Source of the DNA: Paenibacillus sp. LHD-38
Lineage (GTDB): Bacteria; Bacillota; Bacilli; Paenibacillales; Paenibacillaceae
DNA: 64,000 bases
NCBI RefSeq assembly: GCF_031157315.1
Contig: NZ_JAVIFU010000034.1
Coordinates: forward strand, 1 to 64,000
Direction: 5' to 3'
The translations under genes and the position numbers were made by a program. Below, in pieces: positions 24,220-32,996 of the stretch. The notes below the pieces were generated by a model that was not told where the DNA came from, ran no database searches, and was given only the letters and a program-made list of their open reading frames with translations. How positions within the stretch are numbered: position 1 is the first letter of the stretch; each line of letters begins with the position of its first letter.

Positions 24220-25003
24220 CGGCGCCTTCCTCCTTCTCCCTCATCTTCAATCTTTCTGTAGGTGTAAGGAACACGGACAGCTTCTGATTAATCGCGATCG
24301 TCGACACACCGGATTGAATGGATAGAAGACCTTCAACCATCATAAGACGAATTTGGATTTCCAGCTTAGACATACGTTTTAGTTTGTTAGCAATGGGATG
24401 CCATAGTACATAACCTGTAAAGATACCAAGCAATGTAGCGATAAAAGCACCCGCGATAGCATGGGCGAGCTTCGCCATGTCACTCATATCGGCAAGCGCC
24501 GCGATCAAGCCTACAACCGCGCCAAGTACACCAAGCGTAGGAGCGTATGTGCCGGCCTGCGTAAAAATAAGCGCGCCCGCCTTATGGCGGTCTTCCGTTG
24601 CTGCAATGTCCTCAAGCAATACGTCACGAACGAAATCTTGGTCATTTCCATCAATAATCATACGCATGCCGTTCCGAAGGAACGTATCTTCAATTTCATC
24701 AACTTTTGCTTCAAGAGCAAGCAAGCCCTCGCGGCGCGTAATGGATGCCCACTCCATGAAACGTTGAATCAGTTCATCACGCTGAGGCAGCTTTTGCTCG
24801 GTAAATACCATTTTAAACAGCTTCCCGATCTTGGAAAGCTCGGATATGGGAAAGGCGATCATAACAGACGCTACAGTTCCCAAAATAATAATCATATAAG
24901 CAGCAGGATTTAAAAGAGACGACAGGTGTGCTCCTTTTAAAACCATCCCTCCGAGTACAGCGATTAACCCTAGAACAAGTCCGATAATTGTTGAATTTTT
25001 CAT
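24203..25003 (-). CDS. motA: Flagellar motor stator protein MotA
   Basis: About 266 residues with four membrane helices and the large cytoplasmic loop (EQKLPQRDELIQRFMEWASITRREGLLALE) that contacts the rotor protein FliG. The family PTLGVLGAVVGL motif and its Pro are present. ATG at 25003 (MKNSTIIG) fits the family start, with GGGGTG just upstream; the frame is open a further 10 codons. It is first in a motA-motB operon with a sigma-D-like promoter. Confidence 0.94.
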   Translation of the reverse strand: MKNSTIIGLVLGLIAVLGGMVLKGAHLSSLLNPAAYMIIILGTVASVMIAFPISELSKIGKLFKMVFTEQKLPQRDELIQRFMEWASITRREGLLALEAKVDEIEDTFLRNGMRMIIDGNDQDFVRDVLLEDIAATEDRHKAGALIFTQAGTYAPTLGVLGAVVGLIAALADMSDMAKLAHAIAGAFIATLLGIFTGYVLWHPIANKLKRMSKLEIQIRLMMVEGLLSIQSGVSTIAINQKLSVFLTPTERLKMREKEEGAVEQKA

Positions 25004-25049
25004 CATACACCCCGTCCAAATCATTTTCGACATTTCTCTACTTCTTCTA

Positions 25050-25077
25050 TTATCGACATATGGGCATTCTGAAGTTA
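25050..25077 (-). promoter_or_regulatory. sigma-D-like flagellar promoter of motAB
   Basis: Minus strand TAAC (25074-25077), 16 bp, GTCGATAA (25050-25057), close to the sigma-D consensus TAAA-N15-GCCGATAA. Fits the late flagellar class of motAB. Confidence 0.6.
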
Positions 25078-25185
25078 GAGTAAATGAAACGTTTTGGAAG
25101 CGAACGCGTTAAAATTTGCGAAAATGCGGTAGAATAGTAGAGAGATGTGTATAAAAAATGACGATGATAAAGGTGGTATACGCAA

Positions 25186-25479
25186 ATGGGCGTTAGACAT
25201 GCAAGGGAATATGCAGATATATTGAAGGATTTGACTGCGGCAGTAGCTGAGATCGAGCACAGCTACACTTTTTTTGAAATGGAGCCGGAGGAATGGTCTG
25301 TGCTTCCCGTAGAGGATCGGCATGAGGTAATGGAGGCATTGGCGGACGATGTGTTCTTTGGCTTAGGCGAAAACCCGGTAATAGAGGTGGGCACTGGCGT
25401 AATTACCTATAATAACAAACATCATGTGATTGAGGTTTCCCAGGATGATAAAGTGACGCAAATTATTAGGCTGATATAA
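25186..25479 (+). CDS. Hypothetical protein, 97 residues
   Basis: A small acidic protein that I do not recognise. N-terminal helices (HAREYADILKDLTAAVAEIEHSYTFFEME) and a C-terminal beta hairpin (IEVGTGVITYNNKHHVIEVSQDD). ATG at 25186 follows AAAGGTGG. It is flanked by motA (divergent) and a ykuI-like gene downstream; neither suggests a role. Confidence 0.78.
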   Translation: MGVRHAREYADILKDLTAAVAEIEHSYTFFEMEPEEWSVLPVEDRHEVMEALADDVFFGLGENPVIEVGTGVITYNNKHHVIEVSQDDKVTQIIRLI

Positions 25480-25610
25480 TAATCGATATATTGAGCACGA
25501 TTGAGGGAGCTTATTGTCGGATCTTTACATTTTATGTCGACTCTATTACAATGTTATTCAATTAAGTATGATAGATAATATAACATGCATGTAACATAGA
25601 GGAGACCGCT

Positions 25611-26543
25611 ATGAATGAGTGCTTATCATCGCTGCTGCTGCCGAAGGCGCTTGGTTTAGACGGTGAAACACTAGCCGCATTTTATCAGCCCATTATAGCA
25701 ATGGATACAAGACGAATCATGGGTTATGAGGTGCTTGGCCGAGCGGTAAAGGGCGATTCGGTTCGCAGTCTGGGGCCATTTTTCTGTGATGACCAAATTG
25801 CGGAGGAGGACCACATTGTCGTGGATCGGTTGCTTCGCGAGCAGGCTTTCTCAAAGCTGACGTTATTGGAAGAGCAGCCCATGCTTTTCATAAATTTAAA
25901 GCCGTCATGGATTTATCGGTATGAGCAGAACGGCGAGCTGTACACGTTGTCCTTGCTCGACAAATACGGCATTGATCCGAAGCGTATCGTCATCGAAATC
26001 ACGGAGGAAAGCTTTCACGGCTCCATGGAGAGGCTTCGCTCCGTGGTTGACCTATACCGGGCTAGAGGCTGCTTAATCGCCATTGACGATGTCGGCAGCG
26101 GCTTCAGCAGTACGGATCGCATTGCGCATATTCAGCCGAATCTGCTTAAAATCGATATTCATATGATTAAAAAGAGCGCGACGCATGACGGCTATTTTGG
26201 AGTGCTGCGCTCCTTCTCCGATTTGGCGGAGCAAATTGGCGCTTCACTGCTGGTTGAAGGCGTAGAGACGCGGGAGGACTTGGCTCGCTCCATACAGGCT
26301 GGCGCACGGTACGTTCAAGGCTTTATGTTTGCAAGAGCGGAGCCGGAGTTTCGGGAACCCGGATGTTTTGCAGCGATAATTGAAGCGGAGCTGGAGCAGC
26401 ATTTGCAGCATTATGTAGGCTCCGAGAGAGATTTGCAGAGGCAATCGGAGCAGCTGGCCGAGCAGCTGATTGAGCTGGTACAGAAAGCGGAGTACCCCGA
26501 AGACAAGGATGAATGGATCGAGGAGCTGCTTCCTGAGCTTTAG
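25611..26543 (+). CDS. EAL-domain c-di-GMP phosphodiesterase part of a YkuI homologue
   Basis: The first 310 codons of a YkuI-type protein: an EAL domain that would hydrolyse c-di-GMP to pGpG. The signature reads EVL (YEVLGR), and the other catalytic residues are kept: INLKP, VIEITEES, IAIDDVGSG, LLKID, LVEGVET and QGFMF. A helical linker follows. Translation ends at TAG 26541-26543, but the same frame continues for another 100 codons and encodes the YkuI C-terminal sensory domain (next entry). ATG at 25611 follows AGAGGAG. With the HD-GYP gene at 13.5 kb this is the second c-di-GMP-degrading enzyme in the window. Confidence 0.88.
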   Translation: MNECLSSLLLPKALGLDGETLAAFYQPIIAMDTRRIMGYEVLGRAVKGDSVRSLGPFFCDDQIAEEDHIVVDRLLREQAFSKLTLLEEQPMLFINLKPSWIYRYEQNGELYTLSLLDKYGIDPKRIVIEITEESFHGSMERLRSVVDLYRARGCLIAIDDVGSGFSSTDRIAHIQPNLLKIDIHMIKKSATHDGYFGVLRSFSDLAEQIGASLLVEGVETREDLARSIQAGARYVQGFMFARAEPEFREPGCFAAIIEAELEQHLQHYVGSERDLQRQSEQLAEQLIELVQKAEYPEDKDEWIEELLPEL

Positions 26544-26846
26544 GATCATTGTATACGGGTTTACTTATGTAATGATGACGGCATTCAGCTGTCCTCGAAT
26601 TTTTGCCGGGAATCGGAACAAGCATGGCGGCGAGAGGTCCAGTATCGCGGGGCGAATTGGAGCTGGCGCCCCTATTTTGTTCCTAACCTGGTTCAACTAA
26701 ACGAGAATCGGCGCGCAATCGTATCACGAGCTTATACGGATCTGGATTCCCATGTCTGGATTCGAACCGTATCGGTGCTGGTTGCGCCTGGGCTTATATT
26801 ATTTATGGATTTGAAGGATACCGAGCGAGATGCCCAGCGGCTTTAA
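26544..26846 (+). pseudogene. YkuI C-terminal domain, separated from its EAL domain by an in-frame TAG
   Basis: Continuing in the same frame past TAG 26541-26543, the sequence encodes RVYLCNDDGIQLSSNF, then ANWSWRPYFVPNL, AIVSRAYTDLDSHVWIRTVSV and GLILFMDLKDTE, ending TAA at 26844-26846. This is the PAS-like YkuI_C domain; EAL plus this domain make 411 codons, the length of Bacillus YkuI (407). No start codon with a ribosome site lies after the TAG, so the domain is probably lost unless the stop is read through or is a sequencing error. Confidence 0.85.
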
Positions 26847-27364
26847 TGCGCGCCAGGCTCATAAACCATGCAGTGGCATTCAGCGAAGCCTGCAGGTGTC
26901 GAACGCGAATAGGTATCCGTAATTTGAAAGCCTGCTTGCTGGTACGCGCGAATGGCGCGCTTATTCCAAGCCAGCACCTCCAAATCAACTTCGTTTTGAG
27001 GGGCGCGGCGCTGAGCTTCCGACACAATAAGCTGTGTGAATGCGGGGCCTAAGCCGCGGCTGCAAAGGTCAGGCCGGAGTCCAAGCCCAAGCCGTGTCAC
27101 GCCGGTTATCGGAAAGAATTGCGCAAAGCCGATCAAATGGAGGCTTTTATCCACTACAGCAGCATATTGAGACGCACGAAGGACGGAATCGCCAAATTCG
27201 ATTTCGTCTTTTTTCATTTGCTCCCATGACGGCCAATTATAGCAATCATAGGGTGCATCATAGCTCCAACTGCAGATATCCTGCGCATGAGCAATTTCGA
27301 GCTGATGTATGGTCATATCGAATGATTCTCGATTATAATGGGTGGAGCTTTGGTTGCTTGTCAT
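26843..27364 (-). CDS. GNAT-family N-acetyltransferase
   Basis: 173 residues with the GNAT core: LIGFAQFFP, then LGLGLRPDLCSRGLGPAFTQLIVSEA (acetyl-CoA loop, with R-G-L-G) and NKRAIRAYQQAGFQ. It resembles [ribosomal protein]-alanine acetyltransferase-like enzymes, but the substrate is unknown. ATG at 27364 follows GGAGGTACC; a longer open frame upstream has no site. Its stop codon overlaps the end of the ykuI tail on the other strand. Confidence 0.85.
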   Translation of the reverse strand: MTSNQSSTHYNRESFDMTIHQLEIAHAQDICSWSYDAPYDCYNWPSWEQMKKDEIEFGDSVLRASQYAAVVDKSLHLIGFAQFFPITGVTRLGLGLRPDLCSRGLGPAFTQLIVSEAQRRAPQNEVDLEVLAWNKRAIRAYQQAGFQITDTYSRSTPAGFAECHCMVYEPGAH

Positions 27365-27478
27365 AGGTCGGTACCTCCGTTGGAATGAGCTGCTGCTTAA
27401 CGGGTAAACGGGTTGAAACAGGATAATTATATCAGACAGGCGCAAGAAGAGCGTGCGTATATAAGGAGAAGCATAAGA

Positions 27479-28720
27479 ATGAAGAAGTTAATTTGGCTTG
27501 GATGTTTGTCATACCTTGTAATTGGAGTTGCCCATGTGGTGGGCGGGTCCATTTTGGAGCAGCTTATCGATTATTACGGATTAACCTATAAAGACGGCGG
27601 GCAATGGATCATGAACCAGTTTCTCGGTTTTCTGGTAGGTGTTCTGCTCGCGCCGTCCATTACCGCGAGGGTTGGTAAACGGGGTGCCGTGTTAATAGCA
27701 ATGGGTATACTCACGCTTAGTGAAGCAGCTTACAGCCTGCTGCTTCCTTGGGGCTGGATGCTGGCGATTGCCCCGCTCGCGGGACTCGGCTTTGGGATGA
27801 CTGAAGCGGTAGTCGGCGCCATGATTATTGATATGGCGAAAAACGGTAAGGCGTCCGCGATGAGCCGCTTGGAAACCTTTTTTGGCGTTGGTGCTTTATT
27901 GATTCCCATCGCAGCGGCTTATCTTATTCAGCAAAGCATCTGGCAGGTTTCCTTCCCCATACTGGCTGCAATGTCCGGCATCACCTTCGTGCTGTGGTTG
28001 ACCATGTCATTCGGTGAGCTGGATAACCAGCTCGGGTATATGCCAGTCAGGGCTGTGGTGCAAGGCAAGGCATCTGAGCCAGAAGGGGGAGCTGCTGCTC
28101 ATGCTGCTGAAGCTTCCGTCTTTTTTGGCTATCCGCGCAAAGCGCTGCCATTCCTCTTGTTGTCGGCCTTATTTTTTATGATTTACGTGGGCATGGAAAT
28201 GAGCTTCTCGAACTATCTTCCTTCTATTCTCATCGTTCGTTCGGAGGTTGATGAGTCCAGCGCTGCAGCTGCTCTCAGCTTATTCTGGGGGACGATGGTG
28301 CTTGGCCGTCTGTTTGCCGGCGTGCTAGCGGATCGAATGGGCTACTCCCGTTACTTGTTCATCGCAACGGCGGGGGCTTCCGTTATATTTGTTTTAATGG
28401 CCGTTATGGGACAGCTAAGCTGGATGCTTGCGCTCGTTGCCTTGAGCGGGTTGTTCTTCTCAGGTATTTTCGGAATTGCTCTCGTATATGCCAATGAGCT
28501 TATTCCGGGAATGACCGAAAGAACCACCAGCTTGCTTGTGGCATGCGGCGGTCTTGGAGGCGCTATTTTCCCGCGAGTGACGGGCTGGTTTATGGATCAG
28601 TACAATGTACAGTCCACCTTATGGTATGTTAGCGCGCTCGTTATACTAATGCTGGTTCTGCTGGCGGTTATGCTTGTTCTGGGAAGAAAACAGAAGCAGG
28701 GAATTCGCTCGCAGATTTAA
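27479..28720 (+). CDS. MFS transporter
   Basis: 413 residues with 12 predicted membrane helices in two halves of six, and the short MFS motifs ARVGKRGAVLI (loop 2-3) and LADRMGYSRYLF (loop 8-9). The mid-loop is at about 205-225. It is most like sugar/drug MFS members of the FucP/YfkF kind, but the substrate cannot be read. ATG at 27479 follows ATAAGGAG; an earlier ATG at 27413 would add 22 hydrophilic residues and lacks a site. Confidence 0.85.
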   Translation: MKKLIWLGCLSYLVIGVAHVVGGSILEQLIDYYGLTYKDGGQWIMNQFLGFLVGVLLAPSITARVGKRGAVLIAMGILTLSEAAYSLLLPWGWMLAIAPLAGLGFGMTEAVVGAMIIDMAKNGKASAMSRLETFFGVGALLIPIAAAYLIQQSIWQVSFPILAAMSGITFVLWLTMSFGELDNQLGYMPVRAVVQGKASEPEGGAAAHAAEASVFFGYPRKALPFLLLSALFFMIYVGMEMSFSNYLPSILIVRSEVDESSAAAALSLFWGTMVLGRLFAGVLADRMGYSRYLFIATAGASVIFVLMAVMGQLSWMLALVALSGLFFSGIFGIALVYANELIPGMTERTTSLLVACGGLGGAIFPRVTGWFMDQYNVQSTLWYVSALVILMLVLLAVMLVLGRKQKQGIRSQI

Positions 28721-28755
28721 GGTTGTTAGAAGATAAGAGTTTCGAAAGTAATGAA

Positions 28756-28796
28756 AAACCTCCGTATTTGCTGTTTCAAAGCAAATACGGAGGTTT
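28756..28796. terminator. bidirectional terminator between MFS gene and photolyase gene
   Basis: AAACCTCCGTATTTGC / GCAAATACGGAGGTTT, 16-bp perfect stem with a 9-nt loop; short T tract. Confidence 0.8.
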
Positions 28797-28857
28797 ATTC
28801 GTTAGTAAACAAAAGAAATATGGAACGGCTTGTCCGACTCTTGGTGATTGGAGACGG

Positions 28858-30201
28858 CTACTTCAGTATCGTTTTGTATACTTCAATAGCACGCGCTCGC
28901 GATGCTTTTAGATCGACAATAGCTCCGCTTTGCGGCAGGTGAATCTCCTTATCGGATAAATGCTCTAAATGAGGAAGCCAACGCCTAATATAGCTTCCGC
29001 TAGGATCATGTGCTCGCGATTGCGCAGCCGGGTTCATAACGCGGAAATAGGGAGCAGCGTCATATCCAAGAGAGGAGCACCACAGCCAACCGCCTCGGTT
29101 AAGCGTATTGTCATAATCGCCCAAGTGAAGGCGGAAATACTGCTCACCAAGCGTAAAAGGGCAAAGCAGGTTTTTGGTTAGAAACATGGCCGTTACCATT
29201 CGCAAACGGTTGGGCAGTTCACCTGTGCGGTTGAGCTGTGTCATAGCCGCATCAATGATCGGAATACCTGTGGCAGCCGAAGCCCATGCTTCAAAATTCG
29301 TATCCGAAAGCGGAGACAAATCAGCAAGCTGCTCATACCGGAAAAAATCATCATGATACATCGCTTGATACAAATAAAAATCACGCCATGCGAGCTGGCG
29401 GACCCAAGTTTCCGCACCGGGCAGCCCTTCCGTAAGCTCGTAAGCGTGACGAGCAGAGAGGGCGCCTGTATTCAGGAACCGAGCAAGCCCGCTTGTATGC
29501 TCCGCAGCGTAAGCGTCACGGCCATTTGCGTATGAAGCAAGGCGCTCACGTACGAAACGGTCCAGCTTAGCGAGCGACTTCGGCGCCCCTTCTACGTTCG
29601 TGCCGCCAAGCGCGCAAGAAACGGTTTCTGGCAGCGCGAATGCAAGAGCGACCTTGCCGTCTATTTCGCATAGGGTTGCAAGTTCCTGAACCGCCGTGTC
29701 GCTCGCCCTGTTATAGCACTCAAGCATAAAGGTGCACCACATGCGGTAAAAGGGTGTAAATACCTTATAAGGCTCGGAGCGCCGAGCAAATGCAGGGAAC
29801 GCTTCTAAGTCAGCAAGCGGCGCGTCTGCAATCGGCATCCAGCGTCGTCCTAAAAGGCGAGTGATCTGCTGCAGCCGTTCATCCCTTTGGCGTGAGTAAG
29901 GCGTGTAGTCTGCATGGACGATGACTTCTTCAATCGGATGAGCCTGCAAAAGAGCATCAGTAATCGATGCAGGGTCTCCGTAAAGCACATGCAGCTCCTT
30001 TCCTGCATTAGAGTAGCTGTGCAGCAAGGAGGCGGCTTGCGCCATAAAGTTTCGGCCGCTATGACTGGTCATTCGGCCGCCGCCAATAAGCACGGGATCT
30101 ATGATTAGCAGATGAATGCCTTGTGTATCCTTTTTTCTTAAATAGTCAAAGGCGCGCATATCTGTCGTGCGCAAGTCCTTGCGATGAATAAACAAATACA
30201 T
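28858..30201 (-). CDS. phrB: Deoxyribodipyrimidine photolyase
   Basis: 447 residues of the cryptochrome/photolyase family. Photolyase uses blue light, FADH- and an antenna cofactor to split cyclobutane pyrimidine dimers. N-terminal Rossmann domain (MYLFIHRKDLRTTD), FAD-binding helical domain with GGWLWCSSLGYDAAPYFRVMNP and the Trp-rich electron pathway. ATG at 30201 is the family start and follows GGAGC; the frame runs on upstream without a site. Single gene. Confidence 0.9.
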   Translation of the reverse strand: MYLFIHRKDLRTTDMRAFDYLRKKDTQGIHLLIIDPVLIGGGRMTSHSGRNFMAQAASLLHSYSNAGKELHVLYGDPASITDALLQAHPIEEVIVHADYTPYSRQRDERLQQITRLLGRRWMPIADAPLADLEAFPAFARRSEPYKVFTPFYRMWCTFMLECYNRASDTAVQELATLCEIDGKVALAFALPETVSCALGGTNVEGAPKSLAKLDRFVRERLASYANGRDAYAAEHTSGLARFLNTGALSARHAYELTEGLPGAETWVRQLAWRDFYLYQAMYHDDFFRYEQLADLSPLSDTNFEAWASAATGIPIIDAAMTQLNRTGELPNRLRMVTAMFLTKNLLCPFTLGEQYFRLHLGDYDNTLNRGGWLWCSSLGYDAAPYFRVMNPAAQSRAHDPSGSYIRRWLPHLEHLSDKEIHLPQSGAIVDLKASRARAIEVYKTILK

Positions 30202-30262
30202 CAGGCATAGCTCCTTCTCCAAAAGCGGCAAATGATAGACCGCAATCGGCTTGAAATGAAAC

Positions 30263-30314
30263 AGCAAAGCCGCAAGTCGTTTGTCGCAAGAGGACAAAAA
30301 ACTGCGGCTTTGCT
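30263..30314 (-). terminator. terminator of the NlpC/P60 gene
   Basis: Minus strand AGCAAAGCCGCA / TGCGGCTTTGCT (12 bp) with an inner TTTGTC/GACAAA pairing, followed by GTTTCATTTC. Confidence 0.75.
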
Positions 30315-30360
30315 GGATGAGTCTACCCGTGCAACCCTCAAAACGAGGGATTAGGTTACT

Positions 30361-30837
30361 CTATTGAGCGTCGGCATTCGTTTGGAAAGAATCCGCATCC
30401 ATGACACGACGTGCAGTCACATAACGGTCTTCATAATAGGATGAGTTAAGTTTGTCTGTTACAACGCCTCTACTAAGGGATGTATGTGCAAACTTGCCAT
30501 CTCCAATGTAAATGCCAACATGGGATACGGCGCTGTTGTTGCCGCCAGCTGTGTCGAAGAACACAAGATCTCCCGGAATTAGGTCTGATTTAGCGACCTT
30601 CGTGCCTGATTTTGCTTGCGAGCCGGAAGTGCGCGGAAGATCGATGCCCATTTTATCGAACACATAGCTCGTAAAGCCGGAGCAATCAAAACCTCTCGAC
30701 GTCGTTCCGCCGCTTTTGTACGGAGTACCAATAACATCACTGATAACTCCGTTTAATTTCGAGTCTGCGAAAGCGCCTCCCGCTTGAAAAGCGAGCACGA
30801 GAACGAGACCCAGGAGTATTGCGGTAACCTTTTTCAA
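30361..30837 (-). CDS. Secreted NlpC/P60 cell-wall hydrolase
   Basis: 158 residues: signal peptide (KKVTAILLGLVLVLAFQAGGAFA) and an NlpC/P60 domain with Cys52 (FDCSGFT), His106 (SHVGIYIG) and His118, the usual Cys-His-His triad of gamma-D-Glu-meso-DAP endopeptidases. TTG at 30837 is the start, 8 nt after GGAAGGAG; a TTG at 30855 lies inside the ribosome-site region. A c-di-AMP riboswitch ends directly before this ribosome site. c-di-AMP control of cell-wall hydrolases is established in Bacilli. Confidence 0.92.
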   Translation of the reverse strand: MKKVTAILLGLVLVLAFQAGGAFADSKLNGVISDVIGTPYKSGGTTSRGFDCSGFTSYVFDKMGIDLPRTSGSQAKSGTKVAKSDLIPGDLVFFDTAGGNNSAVSHVGIYIGDGKFAHTSLSRGVVTDKLNSSYYEDRYVTARRVMDADSFQTNADAQ

Positions 30838-30851
30838 TTGTGAAACTCCTT

Positions 30852-30985
30852 CCAATGCCGACGAGGTTAGCTGTGGGGTTCGGTTGAAGGTTCCCTATGA
30901 TTCCTCAGGCGCTGCAAGTTAATCAGACGTCAGAATCAATTCACCCAAAGTGGTTCCCCCGTTTCCCGATAGGGAATTAGGCCGT
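30852..30985 (-). promoter_or_regulatory. c-di-AMP riboswitch (ydaO-yuaA type)
   Basis: The minus-strand leader has the conserved core of the ydaO class: CGGGGGAACCA, GGGTGAAT, CGCCTGAGG, ACCGAACCC and ACAGCTAACCTCGTCGGC, in the right order. The last element runs into GGAAGGAG, the ribosome site of the downstream hydrolase gene. No separate terminator hairpin fits between riboswitch and gene, so control at translation is suggested. End positions are approximate. Confidence 0.85.
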
Positions 30986-31048
30986 TTTTTATTGCTCTTG
31001 AGAATTATTCGATTATTTTCATTCATCTCCTGCCTTTAATTGCAATTT

Positions 31049-31077
31049 CTAATAATTCTCATGTAACCTTTTGGCAA
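31049..31077 (-). promoter_or_regulatory. probable promoter of the riboswitch/NlpC transcript
   Basis: Minus strand TTGCCA (31072-31077), 17 bp, TATTAG (31049-31054), about 65 nt before the riboswitch core. The remaining bases to 31354 hold nothing I can name. Confidence 0.5.
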
Positions 31078-31354
31078 TTCGCTCCGTTTAAACGTTTTTT
31101 GTGTAAAATAAACGCTCAATAGTAGTTCTTTCTAACTAAAAGCCATGACTCAATTTCATTAATTATGTGGTTATTGTGTAAAATATACCGATTTGTCCTT
31201 TGGCAGAGGTGTGGAGCGGGCTAGTCTAAAGTCCCATAAACGGCGGCAGTTAGCGGTTTATTCGTATAAGATTAAAAAAATCTCATCTATTTTAGCGCTA
31301 GATTATAAGGCAAACAGACGGATTGGGACAAGGAACGACTTCTATGTCGTTATT

Positions 31355-31392
31355 GAAAAGAAAAAGGGACCGTTTATATAAACGGCCCCTTT
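31355..31392 (-). terminator. terminator of the stalk-domain protein gene
   Basis: AAAGGG-CCGTTT / AAACGG-CCCTTT with loop ATAT and one unpaired base each side; on the minus strand followed by TTTTTCTTTTC. Confidence 0.85.
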
Positions 31393-31410
31393 CGGGAAGA
31401 AGCATTTCAT

Positions 31411-31995
31411 TTATTTGGCGGTAATGATTTTCTCGGAAATGAGCTGCGGATCGCCGTTCTTCTGTTCCATCCAAAAACGCAGCTTGTATTTGCCTGCGTA
31501 TTTAAAGTCATAAGAGACAAGCTTCGAGCTGAACCAGAAGGTATCCTTCTCAACAAATTCCTTGAAATCATCATCATCCTGGCTGCGCCGGTCAATGGTG
31601 GTTTCTTTATCGTTAGGGTCAACAAGAGTGACCTTAAATTCCGTAATAGGGATATTTAGGTTATCGATTTGCGCTTGCACCAAAAACTTCTGAACGCTGC
31701 CTTTATCAACCTGCCCGAACATCGTTCTTTTCTCATTCATCAGAAACATATGAACGTTGGGCTTCTGAATGACCAGCTTCTTCTCGCTTCCCCTCCACTG
31801 GATAAAAGCTTGCAAGGAGTCGCTTAAGGAGCGGATATTGATGTACACCTTATCATCTACGAGCAAACCATCCTCTGAGGATTGCTTGTTATTGTAAATC
31901 AGCGTTACCTTCTGCATTAATTTGTCTGCTGCAACTAATGAACCGCCAGATATAAGCAATGCCATCGATATGATAATCAGTTTTTTACGCATCAT
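31411..31995 (-). CDS. Secreted protein with copper-amine-oxidase-N-like (stalk) domain
   Basis: 194 residues with a signal peptide (KKLIIISMALLISGGSLVAA) and a beta-rich middle (NNKQSSEDGLLVDDKVYINIRSLSDSLQAFIQWRGSEKKLVIQKP) that matches the stalk domain common in Paenibacillus exported proteins. The C-terminal half resembles an Ig-like fold. ATG at 31995 or the next codon starts it. Function unknown; extracellular location follows from the signal peptide. Confidence 0.8.
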   Translation of the reverse strand: MMRKKLIIISMALLISGGSLVAADKLMQKVTLIYNNKQSSEDGLLVDDKVYINIRSLSDSLQAFIQWRGSEKKLVIQKPNVHMFLMNEKRTMFGQVDKGSVQKFLVQAQIDNLNIPITEFKVTLVDPNDKETTIDRRSQDDDDFKEFVEKDTFWFSSKLVSYDFKYAGKYKLRFWMEQKNGDPQLISEKIITAK

Positions 31996-32076
31996 TTGCG
32001 TGTATCCCCCATTGTTCAGATTCTCTTAACTATTTATACAGAAATGCCATCATTTAGTTGCGCTTGTCTGCAAAAT

Positions 32077-32126
32077 AAAAAAGCCTTCGTTTCCACAGTA
32101 ATCGTGGAGCTGAGGGCTTCTTATTC
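32077..32126 (-). terminator. terminator of the 271-residue membrane protein gene
   Basis: Minus strand AAGCCCTCAGCTCCAC pairs imperfectly with GTGGAAACGAAGGCTT and is followed by TTTTTT. Confidence 0.82.
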
Positions 32127-32128
32127 CT

Positions 32129-32156
32129 ATAATGGCTACGGCCGTTTACGCTACTA
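32129..32156 (-). repeat. intergenic structured repeat, copy F (partial)
   Basis: Plus strand TATAATGGCTACGGCCGTTTACGCTACT. It keeps the conserved right end GGCCGTTTACGCT directly beside the stop codon (32154-32156) of the membrane protein gene; the terminator is on its other side. The left arm is reduced. Confidence 0.6.
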
Positions 32157-32969
32157 CAATTGTTTGGTTTGCAGGTAATCGTACTGCGCGGCTATCGTCC
32201 ATACCTTCATCAGTGTTCGAATCAGGTGATAGCCCTGATGCAGAATGAGTGCGAACAACCCAGCCCATAGCATGGATAAACTCGTGACAGCGAGTCCCAC
32301 GGCAGCTCCAATCCCCCACATGATAAGCGATAGGGCTCCATAGGAGATAAAATTTCGAAGCGCCCGCCAAAGGGAACGGAATATGCCTTCGCCCGAAGCG
32401 GCGCCGAACTGCATGGCTAGGAACAACAGGTGCAGCAGCGTGCCCCAAAGCAGCCACAGCGCTGCGCCGGGAAGAACCGCCTGCAGCAGTTCAGGCACAG
32501 AGCCGCTCTCCAGCAGGGCATCAAGCGAGCGCGGCAGCAAATACCAAGCAGGGGCAAGCGAGAGGATGGCCTCGATCCAGTAGAGGAGAACCACGGGCTT
32601 CCACGCTTTGCGGATGCCCTCCAAAAACCGGGTCCCCCCGTCTGACCGGGCTTGGTTCAGCGAATAGAAAAGCCCGGCATTAAACAAGGGGGTGATCAGC
32701 ATTCTTGCAACGAGAAGGCTTCCAAGCGTCCAAACGTACGGAGAGATGATATCGGTCTTGAACAGCTGGAACTGTGCTTCGGTCATGAAGAGCTGAGCGG
32801 CAATGTCAGACGGATATGAGCTCGGATATCTCCGCAGCAGTGGGGATATGACCGAATCAATGAACCGGTAGAGGAAAAATCCCCATAGCAGCTGGTATAA
32901 GAATAATAAAATAACGAGGTAAAAATGTTTAACCGCGAGTTGCCAGCCTTGCTTCAAATGTATCTTCAT
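32154..32969 (-). CDS. Hypothetical membrane protein, 271 residues
   Basis: A hydrophobic protein with about six membrane segments; not recognised. The loop after the first helices is acidic (YPSSYPSDIAAQLFMTEAQFQLFKTD) and the centre reads like the 'stage II/YihY-type' multi-pass proteins, but no motif is decisive. It lies 27 nt downstream of an M1 peptidase gene on the same strand, so the two probably share a transcript. Its stop codon touches repeat copy F. Confidence 0.75.
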   Translation of the reverse strand: MKIHLKQGWQLAVKHFYLVILLFLYQLLWGFFLYRFIDSVISPLLRRYPSSYPSDIAAQLFMTEAQFQLFKTDIISPYVWTLGSLLVARMLITPLFNAGLFYSLNQARSDGGTRFLEGIRKAWKPVVLLYWIEAILSLAPAWYLLPRSLDALLESGSVPELLQAVLPGAALWLLWGTLLHLLFLAMQFGAASGEGIFRSLWRALRNFISYGALSLIMWGIGAAVGLAVTSLSMLWAGLFALILHQGYHLIRTLMKVWTIAAQYDYLQTKQL

Positions 32970-32996
32970 CGTTTATCGCTCCTTGAACGCAGTTAC

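Noticed and set aside
31193..31381. Plus-strand 62-codon open frame upstream of the stalk-domain gene
   Set aside because: It starts at TTG without a ribosome site, has no recognisable motif and runs into a terminator for the opposite strand; probably chance.
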